Source of the DNA: Humulus lupulus
Taxonomy: Eukaryota; Streptophyta; Magnoliopsida; Rosales; Cannabaceae
DNA: 64,000 bases
Assembly: GCF_963169125.1 (NCBI RefSeq)
Contig: NC_084794.1
Span: 75,365,665 to 75,429,664, forward strand
Direction of reading: 5' to 3'
The stretch's first letter is position 1, and each line of letters starts with the position of its first letter. Shown one piece after another: positions 42,923-53,233 of the stretch. The notes under the pieces were generated by a model that was not told the DNA's origin, did no database searches, and was given only the letters and a program-made list of their open reading frames with translations. A program made the position numbers and the translations under genes.

Positions 42923-43753
42923 CCTGGATATAACCAGGTCGCCTTAATGACTTAGAAGTTGATTCATATCAATTGACCGTTGTTTTTCTTAAAAAACGCG
43001 AGATATTGATAGGGATTAATGCGAACCAAGTCCTATCCTGGATATAACCAGGTCGCCTTAAAACTTAGAAGTTGATTTAAATCTATTGATCGTTGTTCTT
43101 CCTAAAGAGCTCGAGATATTGATAAAAATTGACACGAACTAAGTTTTCAAATTAAGTTCCTGGATATAACCAGGTCATAAAACTTAGAAGTTGATTCATA
43201 TCGATTGATCGTTGTTCTTCCTAAAGAGCTCGAGATATTGATAAAAATTGACACGAACTAGGTTTTCAAATTAAGTTCCTGGATATAACCAGGTCATAAA
43301 ACTTAGAAGTTGATTGAAATCTATTGATCATTGTTCTTCCTAAAGAGCTCAAGATATTGATAAAAATTGACACGAACTAATTTTTCAAATTAAGTTCCTG
43401 GATATAACCAGGTCATAAAACTTAGAAGTTGATTCATATCGATTGATCGTTGTTCTTCCTAAAGAGCTCGAGATATTGATAAAAATTGACACGAACTAAG
43501 TTTTCAAATTAAGTTCTTGGATATAACCAGGTCATAAAACTTAGAAGTTGATTCATATCGATTGATCGTTGTTCTTCCTAAAGAGCTCCAGATATTGATA
43601 AAAATTGACGCGAACTAAGTTTTCAAATTAAGTTCCTGGATATAACCAGGTCGTAAAACTTAGAAGTTAATTTAAATCCATTGATCGTTGTTCTTCCTAA
43701 AGAGCCCAAGATTGATAAAAAATTAACTCGAACTAAGTTTTTCAAAATAGTAA
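42923..43753. repeat. 119-bp tandem repeat, 7 units, after element D pol
   Basis: Units start at 42923, 43037, 43159, 43278, 43397, 43516 and 43635; four steps are exactly 119 bp. Each unit opens with CCTGGATATAACCAGGTC, a palindrome, and carries AGAAGTTGATTCATATCGAT and GTTGTTCTTCCTAAAGAGC. The array sits between the 3' ends of the convergent pol and antisense genes. Element A has an irregular array with the same palindromic core in the same place. Confidence 0.92.
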
Positions 43754-43894
43754 CTAAAATGCAGAGGCAAAGGGGAGTAAATCAATTCAAAATAAAATTG
43801 GTAGTTAAATTGTCTCGAGGTGGAAGCACCTCATGCAAAGGTTACACAAAAAAAATTAAGAATATTAAAAGAAAGGGCACGAGAGAGGAAGGCC

Positions 43895-44431
43895 TTATGC
43901 TCCGTCAGTTGGCCCCTTGGAGGTCGCTGTCTCGCCATTCTTAGCGGCGCCAGAGCCTTCCCCGGCCTCGGAGGGCGCTTCTTGATCAAGGCGAGCTTTG
44001 AACTTCACCAGCAAGCGCTCCCAGATGTTCGCTGCCAGGAAGGAGAAGTCGGTGTCTGGGTTGTAGGCCCAGCAATGGTAGAACATGTCTTCCATGGCCT
44101 TGTCTGAAGTTTCCCGCTCAGCCTCCAGGGCAGCCTTGGCCTCAGCCTTCGCGGCATCTAGGTCTATCCGCGCAGTGGCAAGGGCGGTCTCGAGCTCTTG
44201 AAGCTTGGGGCGAGTCTCTTCCAGCTCGGCCTGCGAGGCCGCCAAGGCATCCTTAGCCGTCTGCAGAGAAGTCTGGTGGGTGGCCACAACTGCCTGGTGC
44301 TCGCTCCTCATCTCCTCGAACTGAACCTTGGCCCTGGCTATGCTCCGATGAAGGGAAACATCGCCAAGTGAAAGAGGAGGGAAAATTTCCTTAGAAAAAA
44401 ATAGAGGAGGGAGAAAAGAAACACAGGGCAA
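43895..44431 (-). pseudogene. Element D antisense gene, coiled-coil and C-terminal exon
   Basis: 178-residue open frame on the minus strand. Residues about 28-120 form a strong Ala/Glu-rich coiled coil (QFEEMRSEHQAVVATHQTSL, AALEAERETSDKAMEDMFYH). The tail has CWAYNPDTDFSFLAANIWER and ends ...GPTDGA at TAA/TAG 43895-43897. The first residues before LHRSIARAK look intronic. The tail motif matches RIWANNADLDTSFL of element A. Confidence 0.7.
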
Positions 44432-44463
44432 AGCATGATAATAAAAACCATGAAAGGGTAAAG

Positions 44464-44987
44464 TCAGCTTACCGTTAGGGCCATGCCCAATGAAGACTCC
44501 ATCACGCCCACCAGGCTCATTGTCTCGATGGCCCTGAGCTCCTTCTCGTTGAACTTGTAGATGTGGCGGACAGTGTAGTTCGCCGACTCATACACAGTCC
44601 CCCGGAAGGCCTCTGGAATCTTCTCCAGGTCCTGGGGGTCGACTGGGATTCGCACCTCGGAAGGTACAATTGCCGAAGCCCCAGGTTCCGCCCCTACGTC
44701 CCGGACAAAGGCCGGAGCTCACAGAGGGTGTGGGGCCATGCTGCTCCCCCTGCAGCAGCAGGAACCATTCCCACGACCTGGGCGACTAGGGGTTGCTCTT
44801 TCTCCTTTGCAGGAGACTTGGTGGGGGTCCCGACAGCATGCTTAGACATCCAGAGCCTCTTCATTCTTAGCCCAGCAGCCCCAGCTGAGGGGTTCCCCCC
44901 GGCGAACACACCTCGCAGACTCTCTTCGGGCTGAGACATCTCTTCTGTCAAAACAAAGATATGGTTAGTACAAAAGTTAGCAGTCAT
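44464..44987 (-). pseudogene. Element D antisense gene, middle exons
   Basis: Minus-strand 44987-44694: an acceptor-like TTTTGACAG near 44945 leads into MSQPEESLRGVFAGGNPSAG and KAVGTP-like basic sequence (KSPAKEKEQPL). Then 44655-44464: MRIPVDPQDLEKIPEAFRGT, YESANYTVRHIYKFNEKELR, AIETMSLVGVMESSLGMALT, which meets a donor GTAAGCTGAC at 44474. The second part is compact and charged and looks like an exon between the middle region and the coiled coil. Function unknown. Confidence 0.6.
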
Positions 44988-45256
44988 GTAGAAACAAAAA
45001 CAAAGGGGGAAAAAGAGAAATTCAAGTATATGTATACTAAAGGGAATCCTACCCTCCGAGCTAGAAGAATAATCTAAGTCAATTACTTCCCGAGCTAGGG
45101 CAAGTTCTGGGTCCGAGGCTGATTTAGAGCTAGATTATACTACATATTGCCTAAGTCCCGGAGCTACGGCACCCCTCCGGAGTGATGGCCATGACCGAAG
45201 GTTGGTCCCATACTCCTTGAATAGGATCGACCTAAAGGCTAGGGTGTTATCTACTA

Positions 45257-45773
45257 CTACGGTACCCCTAGGTCGGCTATCTTGGTAGTCCAATACAAGC
45301 CGGTCGACACAGTGGAGCAGGGTTGTGTCCAGGTCCGGATCACTTCGGTGACGATGGAGGAGCTGGGATTGAACCTAGCTAGCCGGGGGTCTGTGGTGGC
45401 CCTGTCAAAGTTCCTAAACAAGTAAGGGTTACCTTGGCCAGAAGGACCCGCGGCTGCTCCAGACAGGATCTGCTCCTCGCCCGCTATCTGGGCGACCTCC
45501 AACGCCCGCTTCTTGTTCCTCATGAGGGGAACCTCATCCTCCTCATCTTCATCCCCCGCGACCTCCTCCACGATGATGGGCCTGATATCGCGAGCTGGGG
45601 GAAGCCCCCGGCGCCTCCTCAAGTTTAGAGTCTGATTTAGGAAGATCAGCTTGCAGGCCACCATCGTCTCGTCTTTCACAAGCACGCGGTAGTCCTTTTC
45701 ACTGGGGGCAAGCCTGCCAGTGTCTCGTATTGGGCCCCGAGGGTCACAAATTTCTCTGTCCTCGCAAAGATAG
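45257..45773 (-). pseudogene. Element D antisense gene, third exon
   Basis: Minus-strand 45772-45257 is open: FARTEKFVTLGAQYETLAGL, SEKDYRVLVKDETMVACKLI, TLNLRRRRGLPPARDIRPII, an acidic run (EEVAGDEDEEDEVPLM) and NPYLFRNFDRATTDPRLARF. It continues the protein after the Transposase_28-like exon. The acceptor in the inverted copy, CCTGCAG, is CCTGCAT here, so splicing would be disturbed. Confidence 0.7.
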
Positions 45774-45786
45774 ATGCAGGATTAAT

Positions 45787-46525
45787 CTAAATCAGAAAGG
45801 GACACAGGAAGAGCTGTATAATGCTTAACTTACGAGCTATGGTTGAAAAGCACTTATGAGGACGATTGAAGTAGTGGAGCTCGCAGTTCCGGAACCCCGT
45901 CGACATAAAGAATTGATCTTTGAAGTCGTTGGGGTGGCTGGGTAGCTCAATGACCGCAACTGTGTTGGGGAATCGGGTTAAGTAATAAAACCTGTCACCT
46001 CGCCCCCGCTGCTCCGGGCTGGCCTTGAGGTAGAAAAAGTACAGAATATCCACAGGAGTGGGGACCTCCCACTCATGTTTCAAAAATAAATATCTTAACC
46101 CCGCCAACAGCCGATAGGAGTTGGGGGGGAGCTGAAATGGGGCCAACCTCACGAAATTGAGGAAGTCAGCGAAATACTGATCCAGTGGGAGGAAGGCCCC
46201 CGCCTTGAAGTGCTCGTCGCTCCAGGCCGCGAATGCCTCGTCGAGCGGTGCGCAGCTTCGCTCGCCTTCCACGGGAGGTCGGGCAATCACTGATGCTCTC
46301 CCCAGCCCGATGTTGTGGGAGAGGAATATTTTTTTGACCTTCGTCTAGTCGGTAATCTTCGAGACGCTCCACCTTGAAGAACGCGTCAGGAGCCACCTCG
46401 AGCTCCTGTTCCACTGCTGGCCCGAAGTTGGGGATCGGGGATTCGGGCATCACCGCTTTTCCTATGTCTTGCTGGGAGGCCGAGCTGCCAGTGGTCTTCT
46501 TTGGAGAATTCTTCTTCAGTGCCAT
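45787..46525 (-). pseudogene. Element D antisense gene, first coding exon (Transposase_28-like)
   Basis: ATG at 46525-46523 (MALKKNSPKKTTGSSASQQD), 8 bp after an acceptor CGCTAG (AG at 46535-46534). The frame breaks near 46370 (after AFFKVER) and goes on in another frame: MIARPPVEGERSCAPLDEAF, AFLPLDQYFADFLNFVRLAP, SYRLLAGLRYLFLKHEWEVP, DILYFFYLKASPEQRGRGDR. The splice donor after FNRP is ATAAGT (45857) instead of GTAAGT in the inverted copy at 34721. Assigned to the gypsy-type Transposase_28 family by pattern; biochemical function unknown. Together with the decayed splice sites this shows a gene that once had introns. Confidence 0.8.
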
Positions 46526-46644
46526 CTGGTCGCCTAGCGAACAAAAGAAAAGATTTCAGAAAAGGCGACCTAGGCATGAGGAAGGATCAAACGTTCTTTG
46601 CACGAGCTGAGGTAAGCCCAGCTCGTGGAGAGTGAGACCACGCG

Positions 46645-49300
46645 TGTAATGCCCCAAATTTCCTAATAAGGTTTAGGACCTTGATTGGGAGGCCGGGAGG
46701 GCCGTAATTGATTTATTATGATATTTAATGATTATATGCATGTTTACGTGAATTATATTAGTATATGATGGTGAATGCATGCATATAGGTGTATTTATAC
46801 TTATAAGGGCATTTTGGTAATTTGGCCTGTTGAGGGCATATTTGTAAATTGGGTGCATACTGTAATTTGTGAATGAGATTTCATTATTATGGAGATATAT
46901 TCGAGCTATTCGGCATGAGACGGTCATATATAATGGATTAGCGGTTTTATCATGACGGGGTCAACTTTGGGGTAATAGAAATGTTTATTTGGTGATAGAT
47001 TGGGAATATTTGAGATCAGGGTGAAATTTTGGAAGTTTTGACTATAGTGTCTCCGGGGGTGTTTTCGGGACCCCGAGCACTAGGTTTTATTTGAGGTTAC
47101 TTAAGCTTGAAGTAGCTTGTCAGATAAGAATGTACGTTAGAAAACCTTTCGTTTCTCTCTGACGGTCCGTTTTACCGTTTGAGCATTTTTGAGGAAATCT
47201 TGAGTTCTAGGAGTCGGAATCAAGCGAGGATCGAGGCATAGAGATCCTAGGAAAGATTAGGAGCTTCTTAACCGAAGGATTTGACGGAAAACAACCCAAT
47301 AAAAGGTAATCTAAGTTTGAAGTTTTAAGTTTTTAAAGTTTCTAAGCTTATAATTGGACTTTGTTAATCGTTGAGTTTTTGGTCGGTTTGAGCTTTGGGT
47401 TTTGAGGGTTTTGGAGTATTGGGAAGCTTGGGAACTTTGATTTGATGATTGGGGAATGTTTGGGTATGTTTTTCGAGGATTTGGAGTGCTTAAAACACGT
47501 TTGGGAATGGCCCAGGGTTGGGGGCCGCGGCCCTGTTCTTGAGCGTCGCGGCCCTAGTTCGATGAAGTAGGTGTCAGGAAATTGGCCTTGCTGGGCACCG
47601 CGGCCCTTGGTGGAGGGCGCCGCGGCCCTTGCCTCAGAGAACCCTGGGGGCCGCGGCCCAAGGTGCTAAGGCCGCAACCCTTGCCCTGTTTTCACCCCGT
47701 TTGCTCGTTTTGACCCCGGGAACTTAGCTATGGGCCTCGGGAGTGTCCCTACTACTTGGATTAGTTTGGATGGACCTCTTGGGGGATAGATATTGGTGTG
47801 GAACCTTTGATTATCATGTTATTGATGGTGTTCCATATTTGGTTATGATTAGGTGACCGCTAAGGGCTTAAAGGTTGATCCTTCTCAAGGGTCGTTCTTA
47901 TATTGGTTCTAGCTCGAATCTGAGGTAAGAAAAGTGCACCCTGTGCATATGTGGCATGCATGGCTATTATGATGCATGTTGGTTGATTATTATGTATGAC
48001 ATGCATGGCTATCCTTGATGCATGTTGGTTGACTATTAAGCGTGACATGCATGGCTGCTATTGGTGCATGTTGGATTGATGGATATTTTGCATATGATTA
48101 TTATTGAGGCATGCTGGATGATTAAGTGTGATGCATGCGATGCACGAGAAACATGTGATTAGGGCATGCCATGAATGATGACTATCAGATTGGCCAGAGC
48201 TTGAGTCTCTGGGTTTGTGCATGATCATGATTATGCTAGCAACAGTTTAGTAAGCATGCTGAATGCCCTGTTCTTGGATAACTGGCATATGATACATATT
48301 GAAAGCATTGCTTACTTGTGCATGGTACTGACTAATTATTCAGATTTGGCAAAGGGGCTAGTATCAACTGTGAAGCTGTGACTTATGAGTCAGGTTCGGC
48401 AGTGGTACTGGGCACTGGTCACATTGCACTGACTCATCAGTTAGAATAGGCAAAGGTGTTGGTATCAGCTGTGAAGCTGTGACTTATGAGTCAGGTTCGG
48501 CAGTGGTACTGGGCACTGATCACATTGCACTAACTCATCAGTCAGAATTGGCAAAGGTGTTGGTATCAGCTGTGAAGCTGTGACATATGAGTCAGGTTCG
48601 GCAGTGATACTGGACACTGGTCACATAGCGCTGACTTATTAGCCAGAACGGTCTTAGCGTGGTTCGCGCAAGCCATCGGAGATTAGATCTAATCGACCAT
48701 CGGCATTAAATGACTCAAAGAGCATTAATGCCAGACCGACCCCGAGGGTCGATGATTGAAATAAGCACTTGGAGGCTAGTGGCTTACCTAGCAGCCACTC
48801 TCCCTCTTGAATCATGTGATGCTCACTCATTGGTTGAAAGTTTTATGCTCAGTATGATTATAATGATAATCATTTGATGATGTTTATGTATAGTGTTATG
48901 TTTTCTTGCTGGGCTTCGACTCACGGGTGCTATGTGGTGCAGGTAAAGGCAAGAGGAAGCTAGACCATCCTTGAGTTTGAGGGCTTAGGTGATGACGTGT
49001 ACATATGCAGCTGCTCGTCCGTCACGGCCGAGGTTTAAAGTGGAACTAGGGTTGAACCCTGTTTTTCCGCTTAGAACGGCCTGTTGTAAATATTTTCTAT
49101 AATAAACTCTGAAATTTATGCTTTTGGGATTCCAATGCAAATATTAAACGTTCTAGTGAAACGTTACATCCTAGCCAAAGTTTTTAATCCCTAAACCACT
49201 AATCATACTTAGTTCACGATTTTGGCCAAATGACTCGATTAGCGAGTTTAGCACTGTTTATAAGGCACACCGTAACGGTCCCAGGAGTTGGGGCGTTACA
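46645..49300 (+). repeat. Element E 5' LTR
   Basis: 2656 bp, TGTAATGCCCC ... GGGGCGTTACA (nearly perfect 11-bp inverted ends). A cluster of GGCCGCGGCCC-type sequence at 47520-47665 and a ~100-bp tandem repeat at about 48328-48620. Confidence 0.95.
48328..48620 (+). repeat. ~100-bp tandem repeat in element E 5' LTR (3 copies)
   Basis: Units with TGTGAAGCTGTGACTTATGA and GGCAGTGGTACTGGGCACTG; the same array is at about 54917-55210 in the 3' LTR and, diverged, in the solo LTR at 22885. Confidence 0.85.
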
Positions 49301-49303
49301 ACT

Positions 49304-49315
49304 TGGTATCAGAGC
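49304..49315 (+). promoter_or_regulatory. Primer binding site, initiator Met-tRNA (element E)
   Basis: TGGTATCAGAGC, 3 bases after the LTR. Confidence 0.93.
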
Positions 49316-49796
49316 GAGCCAAGGTTTATGGTTCCTGAAGACAAGCTGGGCATGTACACTCATCACTGAAGATAGATTCACTCAGGGAATGGTGACTATT
49401 TCTGTTGCTACGTGCATAGCTGTTTAAATAAAATGTGAATGCTTTACCTATACATTGTATTAGGGAGCATGAGATTCTGATAGAGCCTGGCTCTTAATTA
49501 TATGATTATATGCTCCGTGAATATATGTATGATTGTGATCATATGATTACCTACTCTGTGAATATATACGATTGTGTTATGCATGCTGGGATTAGAAGCA
49601 TGGTTTGAGTATTTGAAGAGCAGGAATTATGAGTATGTATGAATGCCATGGGCATGTTTGTAGCACTACAAGTGGATTATGTTTGTGGTGTGGTAAGATT
49701 TATCCTGTGGGAAAAGCCCTTGATATGGTTATTGTGACTAATGGATCAAGTTATTGACTGCAGATTGAATCAGCAGGTTCATATTCAAGGCAGATT
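49316..49796 (+). other. Element E untranslated leader
   Basis: 481 bp between primer site and Gag ATG. It has AT-rich repeats of TATATGATT-type words near 49500-49575 and no ORF. It probably holds packaging signals, which cannot be seen from sequence alone. Confidence 0.5.
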
Positions 49797-50855
49797 ATGA
49801 GGCCTGGTGATAGTTATACAGGGGCTGGGAGTTACAGCCAGGGTATTAGTTCTTCGTCTGCATCTCTGAATGTTCAGCAGACGCTTACAGATTTGCAATT
49901 AAGATTGCAGAGGCAGGAGGAAGAGATCAGGTATTTGAAGCAACAGCGGAGTCTGTTGGGTAGTACCTCTTCCTTTTCTATGCCAGGGGTGGCATCCGTT
50001 TCAGCTCAGCCTAGGGTTGAGAACAGATGGGAATTTCTCTGTGGAAGATTCCTGAAGTATTATCCTCCAGTCTTTGAGGGAGGCCTAGATCCATTCAGAG
50101 CTGAGCAATGGATGGGCATGATCAGTTCCATTCTTGATAGTATGGGACTGGTGGGTCACGATAGGGTGATCTGTGCTACATGTGTACTGCGGAGTGATGC
50201 CCGGACATGGTGGGAGGTAGTATCCCAGACACGAGACACAGCTGTGATGGATTGGAAAGAATTTAGGCAGCTGTTTAATGAGAAGTATTATTGTGATGTG
50301 GCTAAGACTGACAAGGTGAATGGGTTTCTGAGTCTTGCTTAGGGTTATGCATCAGTGACCGAGTATGCTACAAAATTTGATGGGTTGGCCAAGTTTTCCT
50401 TAGACATGGTACCCACAGATGTGGCTCGGAAGGAAAGGTTTGTTCAGGGGTTGGATCCTGGAATAGCTCAAGGCGTTGGAGTTGCCCCAGTGTATGAAGT
50501 CTCTACCTATGCTCAGGTGGTAGAGAAGGCTCTTGCTGTTGAGAGTATAGTAGTTGGGCGGCAGAGTGCTGGAGAGCGTGGAGTCCAGATAGTGGTACCT
50601 CCACTTATTGGAGCAAGTAAGAAGAAAAGCTGGCAGACTCGTCCAGTATGCACGCGGTGCAAGAGGCGACATTTGGGGGAATGTCGAGCAAGGTCATGTT
50701 TCGCTTGTGGCATGGTTGGGCATTTCAAGAAAGATTTCCCAAGGCTAAGAGAACTTGAGCAAAAGGGGATAGGCAGCTCGGTTCCAACTCAAGTGTTTAT
50801 TCCAGGGCAGTCAGAGTCTGAGACTGAGACTAGTTCCTCAGGGATGGCAGGTTAA
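49797..50855 (+). pseudogene. Element E Gag (one stop, altered zinc knuckle)
   Basis: Start at ATG 49797 (MRPGDSYTGAGSYSQG). One frame of about 352 codons interrupted only by TAG 50340-50342, at a codon that is usually CAG. Features: a short coiled coil (LQLRLQRQEEEIRYLKQQR, residues about 35-53), capsid (YYPPVFEGGLDPFRAEQWMG, MDWKEFRQLFNEKYY, LAKFSLDMVPTDVARKERFV) and the knuckle CFACGMVGHFKKDF, in which the last Cys of CCHC is Phe (the Tekay copy at 9664 has Cys). RNA binding would be weakened. Gag is far better preserved than pol. Confidence 0.9.
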
Positions 50856-53220
50856 CTTTCTGGTTCTGATTTCTGAGCTATGCTGGTTGGTTTTGGTGCC
50901 ATGCTTTTCCCTTGTTTGTTGTATATAGAGAGGCATAGATTTGCTATGCAGATCACATGGTTATGATGTGATGAGAAATGTAATACAATATTGGTAATCC
51001 AAGGGACGAGTTGGATTATGGAAAGGACTTATTAGTGGTTTCCATGAGTTAGTTATGATTGACTAGCTTTGGTTAGATCCAGGTATGGATTGGTTAAGTA
51101 ATTAAAGAACAATCTTGAATGATAAGGAAAAATATAGTAACTCTTGGGTTTGAGAGTGGGAAGCCTTGTGATAGTTGGCATGGTGCATGGTTTTATACAC
51201 TTATAATACCTGTAGTGAGAACTAGAGTTTTGTGCAGGGAGATGCATGGAACTCTTAGCTAGCATGGTGGATACCACTTAGGTTGTGTCAGTGAGATCAG
51301 GACAGACTGGATTAGTCTGTGGGTTCTGAATGTGTTCTCAGGTGGTTTGCCAGGGCTTCTTGTTATAACAGGAAATTAGAGTGGTGATTGGTTTAGTGCC
51401 AGAGATGAAATCAGATGTAAACACTGTTTCGAGTGGCTCAGTGGAGTTATAAGAATTAAAGAGTTGGTTGTTGAGTAACATGGAACCCTTTAAGGTGGAT
51501 CTTGGATCTGGTTAAGACCAGTTAGAGATCAGAGTGAGAAAATTATGTAAAGGATTGATCTAGTATCAGATTAGAGCACTGCGAGTGCTGAGTATATCTT
51601 GAGAATTGGGTTGATGCTAAATGTTTGTGAATCAGATGAATAGAGCATTCAAGGATTTGTTTGAAATGGGATTTGTGATCGTCTTGGACGATGAAATAGT
51701 GGCGTTTTCTCTTTGAAGAATTGCCAAGAGTGAAGAGTGCCTTGGGGATAGAGGTGTCCATGGATAGTAAAGATATTTCAGGTGCCTTGGGGAGGAAGTG
51801 CTGGGTCTTTATAGACCAAGATCAGTTAGTGGGTTGTTATGACATCCCAGTGATAGAGGGAAAAATGATTGCCCATGCAGCATGTTGATTAAAGAATCTG
51901 ACCAGGACGGGGTAGAGTTTCTGGCGGGCCAAGTGGCTAGTTTATTGTTTGAGATTATTATCTCAAGAAAGATAAAAGGGAAAGATGGTTAAGTGAGCCA
52001 CAGACGGGCAAGATTGAATGGAAAGCTTTAGCTGGATTGGCTAAGGCTTGTGTAACGACAGACGTGAATTTATGGTGGTATAGAGATCGGACTTGGGATC
52101 CGATGGACATTGAGATTAACTGGGAGATTCTGGATGAATCTCATGGTATTCTTTTATTCGTTTCATTCAGGCATCGTGAAAGGGTAACGTGATATGGAAA
52201 TTTTATAGTGATGGCCTGAGATGAGGAGGCATATGTTGAGGCATGTATAAAGTTCTTAACCTGTTAGCAGGTCAAGACGGAATATCAGGAAACAGCAAGG
52301 CCATTACAGCCTTTGGGTATTTCATAGTGGGAATAAGAGAGCATCGCGATGAGTTTCGCGGTGGGATTCCCAGGTTGATGGATCGGTATGAAATGGGTAT
52401 TAAGTCATTGTGGACTGGTAGTCCAAGTGAGTTTATTATATCAGTAAGGACAGGTGAATAGTACAGCTGATCTATATTTGAGTCTCCTTGTGAGAAGAAT
52501 AGAGAGCCTTCGTGAACCCAAGGTCTATCTTATCAGATGAAGACTCTAATGTTACTTCTAGGTTATGGAAGGGTGAGAGAAGGCAATGAGTATATAGATA
52601 GAATTTTGTACAAACCATTGTTCTCGGGCTGATCATAATCAGAGGGGGAACTGTTTAGTGTTGAAAGGGTGCCTTATGAGATAAGGTATGGTAGAACATG
52701 TTCATCACCTGTACATTGGAATGTGATGGGTGAGATGTTACATCTGGGTCATGAGATGGTTCAGGGGACCATAGAGGTTATTAGAGGTTGGAGCAGGGAT
52801 GCTCATTTCTCAGATTAAATGGAAGTAATACTAAATTGAAAAGCAGGAACATGGAGTTCCAGGTAGGAAGTTATGTTTTCCTAAAGAATCACCATGGTAA
52901 GGGGGTGATGAGTAAAAGCAAGTTGAGCCTAGATGGGTATAACAGTTTAAGTCCTGGATAAGACTGGTCAGATTATCTTTTGTTGGACCATAGTTTTGGT
53001 TCTGGTGGTTGTACATTGTTTTGTGCATTTCCATGCAGTGGACACGGGTTGAGAGAACTCATGAGTTGAGTTATGAGATTTTGAGGAGCAAAGTATACCT
53101 TGATTTAAGGTATGTTGCAGAAACAGTGAGGTCGAGAGAATGACCTGGGAAACTGGAATCAGTTGTGTGGAATTCTTATTCCGGGCTGTTCAGATAAATT
53201 TCAAGGACGAAATTTCTGTA
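50856..53220 (+). pseudogene. Element E pol remnant
   Basis: 2.4 kb where a functional pol needs about 3.5-4 kb. Fragments in the right order but different frames: protease end (DPGMDWL near 51080), an RT scrap (MNRAFKDLFEMGFVIVLDDE near 51630, catalytic motif reading LDDE), H2C2 and QQVK-like integrase remains near 52130-52330, and a C-terminal scrap near 52860. The RT centre and most of RNase H are missing. Stops in all frames. It cannot encode enzymes, so the element must have relied on others for mobility. Confidence 0.8.
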
Positions 53221-53233
53221 AGGAGGGGATAGT
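53221..53233 (+). promoter_or_regulatory. Element E polypurine tract
   Basis: AGGAGGGGATAGT directly before the 3' LTR start TGTAGTGCCCC. Confidence 0.8.

Noticed and set aside
42923..43753. Regular repeats resembling a CRISPR array
   Set aside because: Units are contiguous 119-bp tandem repeats without variable spacers, inside a plant retrotransposon.
52243..52461. 72-codon ORF in element E as a new small gene
   Set aside because: It overlaps decayed integrase sequence in a wrong frame; only a fragment of the pol remnant.
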